In this document: piece after piece, positions 1 through 4,704 of the stretch
How the letters are laid out: every line of letters begins with the position of its first letter
Numbering within the stretch: the first letter of the stretch is position 1
From: Cuspidothrix sp046080565
GTDB lineage: Bacteria; Cyanobacteriota; Cyanobacteriia; Cyanobacteriales; Nostocaceae
Reading direction: 5' to 3'
DNA: 6,428 nucleotides
Assembly: GCA_046080565.1 (NCBI GenBank)
Contig: JBJTUF010000030.1
Coordinates: 1 to 6,428, forward strand
Made by a program: the position numbers and the translations under genes
Notes under the pieces: generated by a model
What the model saw: the letters and a program-made list of their open reading frames with translations, nothing else
Databases searched by the model: none
What the model was told of the DNA's origin: nothing

Positions 1-77
1 CCCCTTTTTACCAGCCTTGGGTCGCCGAATGTTTTTCCTTTATGCTCTTGTGCATGAATCAAAATTGGATTTTCCAC
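1..77 (-). CDS. Transposase, N-terminal fragment (IS4/Tn5-like?), cut by window edge
   Basis: This is an open frame of 25 complete codons that starts at GTG (75-77) and leaves the window. The start is chosen because GAGGAG (minus strand, 87-92) lies 9 bases upstream, an excellent Shine-Dalgarno, and the frame has no ATG. The visible protein contains the segment TFGDPRLVKRG near residues 16-26. It resembles the (F/L)GDxRLxxR segment in the N-terminal DNA-binding part of IS4/Tn5-type transposases, where Tn5 has LGDPRRTARL. The catalytic DDE residues would lie outside the window. The context supports the call, because the frame begins just inside the point where a metabolic gene is broken. The family assignment rests on about ten residues and is tentative; that it is a gene inside an inserted element is more certain. 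Confidence 0.45.
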   Translation of the reverse strand, partial: MENPILIHAQEHKGKTFGDPRLVKR

Positions 78-86
78 CTGTTTTAT

Positions 87-92
87 CTCCTC
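87..92 (-). promoter_or_regulatory. Shine-Dalgarno GAGGAG of the transposase fragment
   Basis: GAGGAG on the minus strand is 9 bases upstream of the GTG at 75-77. It decides the start of the transposase frame, which has no ATG, and is a better ribosome binding site than any other gene in the window has. Confidence 0.5.
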
Positions 93-111
93 AGGGACTT
101 CCCTTTCTACT

Positions 112-1086
112 TTACACCCACTTGTGTGTACACCGTAGCTGAAACCCCGCCGGAGCAAATTTATCAAAAAATTCTTCTAACACCCTCGGATTAATTGGTT
201 CGGCTGCATTTCCCGCTCCTACCCAACAACTCAGATCCAAAGTTGCTAACTGCTCTTGAGTAACACGAATTACACACTGCTCATAAGCAAAGTTAGGGGC
301 TTGGCTATGTGTTCCTTTGTATTTAGTAATCGCCTGTAGCCAACGAATAGGCTGTTTAATAAAAGCCAGGGGAGACATCACATAGCAAGGATGTCCATTA
401 TACAGAGGCACAGTTAAACCTTCTACCAGTCCATAATCATGGAAATAGGGCATCCAAGTAATGGAAACACTGTCAGCATCATAACCACAAGCTTTTTGCA
501 AATAACTACAATGGTGCATGATGTTATGGTGACTGATCATCACACCTTTGGGAGTAGAAGTAGAACCAGAAGTATATTGCAGATATGCCAAGGTATCAGG
601 AGTAATTTCTGGATATTGCCAGTTTTCTGCAAGCTTAAGATCAACATTTTCCGTAGCGATCCAAGTCATGTCCTGAAATTCTGGGAAATCTGCCTCTGCT
701 TCCTGTAAAACCTCCAAAAATTTCTGATTAGTCAAAGCAAAGGACGCATTAGCATCCTTCACAATTGCTCGTAATCGAGGTAAAGCTCGTTTCAATCTAC
801 CCGCATCTGGTGGTGGTACTGGTATCGCAATTACCCCACCGTAAAGACAACCTAAAAAAGCTCCCATCACATCCAAGCCTTGGGGATACAGCAATAAAGC
901 TCGTTGCCCTTGAGCTTGATGCTCTTGCAATACTGCGCCAATAGCTCTGGCTTGCTGATCAAGTTCCTGATATGTTAACTTCGCTGCCTCTGTTTTGCCA
1001 TCTGCCAGAAAAGTATAAGCAAGCTTATCAGTTTCTTGGGTAGCACGCCAGCGCAGTAGTTCCACTAATGTCAATATGTTTGTCAT
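112..1086 (-). pseudogene. Fatty acyl-AMP ligase (FAAL), 3' half lost to an insertion sequence
   Basis: Fatty acyl-AMP ligases activate fatty acids as acyl-adenylates and hand them to an acyl carrier protein, usually to start a polyketide, lipopeptide or glycolipid. The 324-residue frame shows the adenylate-forming N-terminal domain: the early LTYQELDQQARAIG region (residues 37-50), the phosphate-binding motif YTSGSTSTPKGV (171-182), and WMPYFHDYGLVEG (211-223), which is typical of FAALs. Family members are about 580-600 residues. Here similarity ends at GFQLR (314-318), followed by six unrelated residues (CTHKWV) and a stop read from insertion-sequence DNA. The YGLAE-type adenylate motif and the whole C-terminal subdomain, including the catalytic lysine, are therefore missing, so activity is very unlikely. 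The start at 1086 fits the family's N-terminus, although no good Shine-Dalgarno precedes it. It is transcribed away from fbp. Any natural partner genes would lie to the left, outside the window. Confidence 0.85.
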
Positions 1087-1162
1087 TATTAAATGTCCGG
1101 TAGAGAGACCTTAACTGGCTAGGGGACTCCGAAAAGCATAAGTTTATTTGAATTTATAGCAC

Positions 1163-1190
1163 TACATAAGTGTTATTTGTACGGAGTCAA
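1163..1190 (-). promoter_or_regulatory. Candidate promoter for the FAAL gene
   Basis: On the minus strand, TTGACT (1185-1190) is followed after 16 bases by TATGTA (1163-1168). This would give a leader of roughly 70 bases before the ATG at 1086. The -35 box overlaps the right arm (CGGAGTC, 1182-1188) of a 7-bp inverted repeat whose other arm is at 1125-1131, inside the predicted leader. The -10 match is only fair and AT-rich DNA produces such pairs by chance. Confidence 0.28.
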
Positions 1191-1316
1191 ACTATATTAT
1201 TTATATAATTAGGCAGATTTGACAATTATCGTATTTAATTTTTACACATATAACTTAGTTTAGTAAAGAAAATTTTCAGTATTTTTACTAAAAAAATATA
1301 TTTAACCTCTAGATAA

Positions 1317-1333
1317 TTTACACGAACTTTACA
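1317..1333 (+). promoter_or_regulatory. TTTACA direct repeat, HLR1-like RpaA/RpaB-type site upstream of fbp
   Basis: TTTACA occurs at 1317-1322 and again at 1328-1333, 11 bases start to start. The cyanobacterial response regulators RpaA and RpaB bind HLR1-type sites, two (G/T)TTACA(T/A)(T/A) repeats separated by about two bases. Here the second copy matches fully (TTTACAAA), while the first matches in its first six bases and the spacing is one base longer. It sits about 30 bases upstream of the candidate fbp -35 box, a suitable place for an activator. RpaA is known to control oxidative pentose phosphate genes in Synechococcus. The binding itself is inferred. Confidence 0.33.
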
Positions 1334-1362
1334 AAACGTCTAATTATCCTACTTGGCTGAGG

Positions 1363-1390
1363 TTGTCTAATTCTTTAGTTTATATAAAAT
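1363..1390 (+). promoter_or_regulatory. Candidate promoter of fbp
   Basis: TTGTCT (1363-1368) is followed after 16 bases by TAAAAT (1385-1390), matching the consensus at 4 of 6 and 5 of 6 positions. A transcript would start near 1397, with a leader of about 95 bases. Heterocystous fbp operons are reported to have several promoters, so this may not be the only one. Confidence 0.33.
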
Positions 1391-1473
1391 CACATTTAAG
1401 TTATCAAATTACCTTTCTAAGATAGAAGCGGCGAACAAAATCGCCAAGGGCAAAAATCACCCAATCACAAATG

Positions 1474-1480
1474 GGGAGGG
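1474..1480 (+). promoter_or_regulatory. Ribosome binding site of fbp
   Basis: A purine-rich GGGAGGG stretch (1474-1480) ends 10 bases before the ATG at 1491 and supports that start. It matters by contrast, because zwf and opcA downstream have no such site. Confidence 0.45.
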
Positions 1481-1490
1481 ATTAGTAAAC

Positions 1491-2528
1491 ATGACTCAAA
1501 TATCAGAATCTTTAGATTTGTCCACAGATAAAGCTCTAGATCGTGATTGTACAACATTATCCCGCCACGTTCTCCAGCAACTACACAGTTTTAGTGCTGA
1601 TGCCCAAGATTTAAGTGCGCTGATGAATCGCATCGCTTTAGCTGGTAAATTGATTGCTCGGCGATTGAGTCGCGCTGGGTTGATGGAAGGGGTGCTAGGA
1701 TTTACCGGAGAAGTCAATATCCAGGGAGAATCCGTGAAAAAGATGGATGTTTACGCTAATGAAGTGTTTATATCTGTCTTTAAGCAAAGCGGCCTAGTCT
1801 GTCGTCTCGCTTCCGAGGAAATGGAAAAACCCTACTACATCCCGGAAAACTGCCCCATTGGTCGCTACACCCTGCTTTATGACCCCATTGATGGCTCATC
1901 AAACACAGATACAAATCTTAGTTTAGGTTCTATCTTTGCTATTCGTCAGCAAGAAGGAACAGACCTGGATGGTGAAGCTAAGGATTTGCTGACAAATGGA
2001 CGCAAACAATTAGCAGCCGGATATATTCTCTATGGGCCAAGCACTATGTTGGTCTATACCATAGGTAAAGGAGTACATTCCTTCATTCTTGATCCTAGCT
2101 TGGGTGAATTTATTCTCTGTGAAGAAAATATCAAAATCCAAAATCACGCTGCGATTTATAGCGTGAATGAAGGTAACTTCTGGCAATGGGATGAATCTTT
2201 TCGAGAATATATCCGTTATGTTCATCGTACAGAAGGGTATAGTTCCCGATATAGCGGGGCAATGGTGAGTGATATTCACAGAATTTTAGTACAAGGTGGA
2301 GTATTTCTTTACCCTGGAACATTACAAAAACCAGAAGGTAAATTACGTCTGTTATATGAATCTGCTCCTTTAGCATTTTTGATGGAGCAAGCTGGGGGTG
2401 CAGCTACTACAGGAACAATGGATATTTTAGATGTAGTTCCCACTCAACTGCATGAGCGTACACCTTTAATTATTGGTAGTAAAGATGATGTAGCAAAAGT
2501 TAAGTCTTTCATCCAAACAAATCATTAG
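1491..2528 (+). CDS. fbp: Fructose-1,6-bisphosphatase class I
   Basis: The cytosolic enzyme hydrolyses fructose-1,6-bisphosphate to fructose-6-phosphate and phosphate, in gluconeogenesis and in refilling the hexose pool for the oxidative pentose phosphate pathway. The 345-residue length is normal for cyanobacterial class I enzymes. Family motifs are intact: FTGEVNIQGESVKKMD (71-86), metal-binding glutamates in LASEEME (106-112), the YDPIDGSSN metal/phosphate signature (130-138, D131 and D134), NEGN (226-229), the substrate-binding RYSGAMVSD (253-261), and KLRLLYE (284-290), whose E290 is the last metal ligand. The cysteine-bearing regulatory loop of chloroplast FBPases is not seen: residues 150-180 contain no cysteine, so thioredoxin control of the plant type is unlikely. 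This is not the dual FBPase/SBPase (class II, GlpX type) that usually serves the Calvin cycle. It is first of three same-strand carbon genes and was probably co-transcribed with zwf and opcA originally. Confidence 0.96.
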   Translation: MTQISESLDLSTDKALDRDCTTLSRHVLQQLHSFSADAQDLSALMNRIALAGKLIARRLSRAGLMEGVLGFTGEVNIQGESVKKMDVYANEVFISVFKQSGLVCRLASEEMEKPYYIPENCPIGRYTLLYDPIDGSSNTDTNLSLGSIFAIRQQEGTDLDGEAKDLLTNGRKQLAAGYILYGPSTMLVYTIGKGVHSFILDPSLGEFILCEENIKIQNHAAIYSVNEGNFWQWDESFREYIRYVHRTEGYSSRYSGAMVSDIHRILVQGGVFLYPGTLQKPEGKLRLLYESAPLAFLMEQAGGAATTGTMDILDVVPTQLHERTPLIIGSKDDVAKVKSFIQTNH

Positions 2529-2566
2529 AAAAGACCACTATCCCAGGGCGGATTAAAAGTTAAAAA

Positions 2567-2611
2567 TTAAAAATTTAAAAAGCTTATAAAATGAGCTTCT
2601 TAAATTTTTAA
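2567..2611 (+). terminator. AT-rich hairpin after fbp
   Basis: Arms of 18 bases at 2567-2584 and 2594-2611 are complementary at 17 positions around a 9-base loop, starting 38 bases after the fbp stop. The single mismatch is A-C in plus-strand RNA. The stem is almost all A and U apart from the GC pairs of AGCT, and no clean U-run follows. It may be a weak terminator, an RNA-processing site or a repeat remnant rather than a full stop. Confidence 0.3.
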
Positions 2612-2863
2612 TGGTTGGTTTATTTACGCCGAGTTGTACTAGGAAATCATAGATATTCTGAGAGATAAATCTGATTTTTGATCCTGCGAAAACAACTTGT
2701 CAAAATCTTTTTTATACAGGTTTTATCTCCTGCCTTCGACGGGTGAGCGTAGCCATACTAATGTCACCTGACTGACTTAAGATTCTTTCTGTGTCATTCA
2801 TGAACTGTTTAAAAACCAAAGTCAAGCTATTGTCACCTGTAGAGGGAATTGGGGAAACAAAGC

Positions 2864-2902
2864 CAGAATTCAGCAATTCAGTAAATCAGGAGATCAGGGA
2901 AT
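2864..2902. repeat. Degenerate 8-base tandem repeat (CAGnnAAT-like)
   Basis: CAG recurs at 2864, 2871, 2879, 2887 and 2895, spaced 7, 8, 8 and 8 bases, mostly followed by A/T-rich bases ending in AT or TT. Comparable short repeats built on CAG and AATT are common between genes in Nostocales, as far as I remember. It has no coding potential. Confidence 0.4.
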
Positions 2903-2975
2903 GAGCAGATAAACCAACTAAAGAGAATATTTACTCTTGGGTTTTACTTTATGTATGAATGTCTTTTGCCCCCAA

Positions 2976-3003
2976 TCCAAAATCCAAAATCTAAAATCTA
3001 AAA
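2976..3003. repeat. Heptamer array TCCAAAA/TCTAAAA ending at the zwf start
   Basis: Four perfect 7-base units lie head to tail: TCCAAAA twice (2976-2989) and TCTAAAA twice (2990-3003), followed by TCCT and the zwf ATG at 3008. These are the short tandemly repeated repetitive sequences known from heterocystous cyanobacteria. The array fills the whole region where a Shine-Dalgarno would be and contains nothing like GGAG. Confidence 0.85.
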
Positions 3004-3007
3004 TCCT

Positions 3008-4537
3008 ATGGTCAGTTTGTTAGAAAATCCATTGCGTGCCGGTCTACAACAGCAAGGGATGCCAGAACCGCAAATTATTGTGATCTTTGGTGCTTCTGGA
3101 GATTTAACCTGGCGGAAATTAGTCCCAGCATTATACAAATTGCGGAGAGAAAGACGTATTCCCGCAGAAACAACTATTGTGGGTGTAGCGCGTCGAGAAT
3201 GGAGTCATGAATACTTCCGTGAACAAATGGAAAAAGGCATGGCAGAAGCTCATCCTAATGTTGAATTAGGTGAACTCTGGCAAGATTTTTCCCAAGGTCT
3301 ATTTTACTGTCCTGGAAACATAGATGACCCAGCCGGATACCAAAAACTCAAAACCCTATTGAGCGAACTAGACCAGAAACGGGGAACAAGAGGAAACCGG
3401 ATGTTCTATCTCTCAGTTGCTCCTAATTTCTTCCCCGAAGCTATTAAGCAATTAGGGTTAGCAGGGATGCTAGATGATGCCGAAAAACATCGTCTCGTCA
3501 TTGAAAAACCCTTTGGCCGTGACCTAGCTTCCGCTCAAAGTCTCAACCAAGTAGTTCAGAAGGTTTGTAAAGAAAACCAAGTCTATCGTATTGACCATTA
3601 CTTAGGTAAGGAAACAGTCCAAAACTTGCTGGTTTTCCGCTTTGCCAATGCCATTTTTGAACCTTTGTGGAATCGGCAATTTGTGGATCACGTACAAATT
3701 ACCGTAGCTGAAACCGTTGGTGTAGAAGACCGGGCTGGTTATTATGAAACCGCCGGCGCACTGCGGGATATGTTACAAAACCACCTGATGCAGCTTTACT
3801 GTTTAACAGCTATGGAAGCACCCAATGATATGGATGCTGATAGTATTCGTACAGAGAAAGTTAAGGTGCTACGAGCTACCCGTTTAGCTGATGTACATAA
3901 CCTATCAAAATCAGCTATTCGTGGGCAATATAGCGCGGGTTGGATGAAAGGACAACAAGTTCCAGGATATCGAGATGAACCAGGAGTAAATCCTGAATCT
4001 ACTACTCCCACCTATGTGGGGATGAAATTTGTAGTGGATAACTGGCGTTGGAAAGGTGTTCCTTTCTACCTAAGAACTGGCAAACGGATGCCTAAAAAAG
4101 TGAGTGAAATTGCCATTCACTTCCGGGAAGTTCCTTCCAGAATGTTCCCCTCCGCTGCCCAACAATCAAACGCCAACGTTCTGGCTATGCGGATACAACC
4201 GAATGAAGGTATTTCGCTCCGGTTCGATGTGAAAATGCCCGGTGGTGATTTCCGCACTCGTTCCGTAGATATGGATTTTAGCTATGGTTCTTTTGGGATT
4301 ACAGCTACTTCTGATGCTTACGATCGCCTTTTCCTTGATTGTATGATGGGCGACCAAACTCTATTCACACGGGCGGATGAAGTAGAAGCTGCTTGGCAAG
4401 TAGTTACACCAGCTTTATCTGTATGGGATTTACCCGCCAATCCTGCCACAGTTCCTCAGTATGAAGCCGGTACTTGGGAACCAGAAGAAGCAGAATTATT
4501 AATTAACCAAGACGGTCGCCGTTGGCGCAGACTCTAA
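3008..4537 (+). CDS. zwf: Glucose-6-phosphate 1-dehydrogenase
   Basis: The enzyme oxidises glucose-6-phosphate to 6-phosphogluconolactone with reduction of NADP+, the entry step of the oxidative pentose phosphate pathway. In cyanobacteria it supplies NADPH in the dark and in heterocysts. The 509-residue length and sequence match Nostoc/Anabaena Zwf closely. Visible motifs are the NADP-binding GASGDL (28-33), EKPFG (166-170), the active-site signature RIDHYLGKE (194-202), the catalytic-base histidine H259 in LQNHLMQ, and RTGKRM (356-361). There are only four cysteines, and redox control is expected to act mainly through OpcA. The start at 3008 is chosen because the N-terminus MVSLLENPLR agrees with the Nostoc protein; no Shine-Dalgarno precedes it, only the heptamer array. 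opcA, its activator, follows 167 bases downstream on the same strand. Confidence 0.97.
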   Translation: MVSLLENPLRAGLQQQGMPEPQIIVIFGASGDLTWRKLVPALYKLRRERRIPAETTIVGVARREWSHEYFREQMEKGMAEAHPNVELGELWQDFSQGLFYCPGNIDDPAGYQKLKTLLSELDQKRGTRGNRMFYLSVAPNFFPEAIKQLGLAGMLDDAEKHRLVIEKPFGRDLASAQSLNQVVQKVCKENQVYRIDHYLGKETVQNLLVFRFANAIFEPLWNRQFVDHVQITVAETVGVEDRAGYYETAGALRDMLQNHLMQLYCLTAMEAPNDMDADSIRTEKVKVLRATRLADVHNLSKSAIRGQYSAGWMKGQQVPGYRDEPGVNPESTTPTYVGMKFVVDNWRWKGVPFYLRTGKRMPKKVSEIAIHFREVPSRMFPSAAQQSNANVLAMRIQPNEGISLRFDVKMPGGDFRTRSVDMDFSYGSFGITATSDAYDRLFLDCMMGDQTLFTRADEVEAAWQVVTPALSVWDLPANPATVPQYEAGTWEPEEAELLINQDGRRWRRL

Positions 4538-4540
4538 GAA

Positions 4541-4568
4541 TTTTAGATTTTAGATTTTAGATTTTGGA
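4541..4568. repeat. Heptamer array TTTTAGA/TTTTGGA just after zwf
   Basis: Three units of TTTTAGA and one of TTTTGGA begin three bases after the zwf stop codon. This is the same heptamer family as the array before zwf but in the opposite orientation (TCTAAAA/TCCAAAA on the minus strand). It is therefore an inverted partner of the array at 4641-4698. Confidence 0.85.
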
Positions 4569-4640
4569 TTAGGAATTGGTGATTAGTGACTGATGAGTTG
4601 AAAAAGAATTATTACTCATTAACTATTACCCAACTTCTCA

Positions 4641-4698
4641 TCCACAATCTTAAAATCTGAAAATCTTAAATCCAAAATCCACAATCCAAAATCCAAAA
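4641..4698. repeat. Heptamer array TCCAAAA-type ending just before opcA
   Basis: About eight head-to-tail units follow one another: TCCACAA, TCTTAAAA, TCTGAAAA, TCTTAAA, TCCAAAA, TCCACAA, TCCAAAA, TCCAAAA. Most are 7 bases and two have an extra A. The array stops six bases before the opcA ATG, so, as with zwf, it occupies the ribosome-binding region and offers no Shine-Dalgarno. Confidence 0.8.
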
Positions 4699-4704
4699 TT
4701 AACT

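Larger units (their letters stand above)
1..132 (-). mobile_element. End of an insertion sequence that interrupts the acyl-AMP ligase gene
   Basis: Read on the minus strand, similarity to fatty acyl-AMP ligase stops after codon 318 (about position 133). The sequence then changes to TGTACACACAAGTGGGTGTA, which contains a short inverted pair (TACAC/GTGTA), as often seen at the end of an insertion sequence. About 40 bases further in comes a strong Shine-Dalgarno and a transposase-like reading frame running off the window. The rest of the element and its other end lie outside, so family, length and target duplication cannot be read. The boundary is inferred from loss of protein similarity and may be off by several bases. 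Confidence 0.55.
1087..1490. other. AT-rich divergent intergenic region between FAAL and fbp
   Basis: This 404-base stretch has no convincing coding frame. It separates two divergent genes and so should hold promoters for both. Visible structure includes the inverted pair GACTCCG (1125-1131) / CGGAGTC (1182-1188); a 9-bp inverted repeat TTTAGTAAA (1259-1267) / TTTACTAAA (1284-1292); a direct repeat of TTTACA (1317-1333); the octamer GTCTAATT twice (1338-1345 and 1365-1372), 27 bases apart; and a small hairpin GGCGA/TCGCC (1430-1445) in the likely fbp leader. A good TTGACA at 1219-1224 has no well-placed -10 box. No GTA-N8-TAC NtcA site was found. Confidence 0.6.
2529..3007. other. Non-coding fbp-zwf gap where tal would be expected
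   Basis: This 479-base stretch has no plausible gene. The longest frame I noted, ATG at 2800 to a stop at 2904 (34 codons), has no ribosome binding site and no recognisable sequence. In the Nostoc punctiforme and Anabaena 7120 operons I recall, a transaldolase gene of about 1.1 kb sits here; I see no remnant of it. The stretch contains an AT-rich hairpin (2567-2611), the motif TTCGACGGGTGAGCGTAGCC (2734-2753) that resembles pieces of dispersed cyanobacterial repeats, the nonamer TGTCACCTG twice (2762-2770 and 2831-2839), a degenerate 8-base tandem repeat (2864-2902), and a heptamer array against zwf (2976-3003). A zwf promoter probably lies here, but I found no convincing -35/-10 pair. Confidence 0.6.
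4541..4698. repeat. Large imperfect inverted repeat spanning the zwf-opcA spacer
   Basis: The heptamer arrays at 4541-4568 and 4641-4698 face each other. In the transcript UUUUAGA-type units can pair with UCUNAAA/UCCAAAA-type units around an arm-to-arm loop of about 70 bases, which holds a smaller ATGAGT/ACTCAT pair near 4592-4619. The stem would be long, A/U-rich and imperfect because several right-hand units have 8 bases. If formed, it would cover the bases directly before the opcA start codon. Confidence 0.5.

Noticed and set aside
439..708. An 89-codon plus-strand frame inside the acyl-AMP ligase
   Set aside because: It lies antisense to conserved ligase motifs and shows no family features.
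1219..1254. TTGACA at 1219-1224 as an fbp -35 box
   Set aside because: The better -10 candidate (TATAAC, 1249-1254) is 24 bases away and the one at 16 bases (TTTACA) is weak, so I did not call a promoter here.
2010..2376. Two overlapping minus-strand frames inside fbp
   Set aside because: Both are antisense to conserved FBPase motifs and have no independent evidence.
2800..2904. A 34-codon open frame starting at ATG 2800 between fbp and zwf
   Set aside because: It has no ribosome binding site and no recognisable sequence, and it runs through the degenerate CAG repeat. It is probably not a gene and not a tal remnant.
2541..3003. Short repeats of the fbp-zwf gap as a CRISPR array
   Set aside because: The units are 7-8 bases, directly abutting and without spacers, so they are tandem repeats and not a CRISPR array.
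4324..4330. Possible HIP1 octamer (GCGATCGC) in zwf
   Set aside because: The sequence is ACGATCGC, one base off. I saw no full HIP1 site in the window, which is somewhat low for a cyanobacterium but not informative over 6.4 kb.
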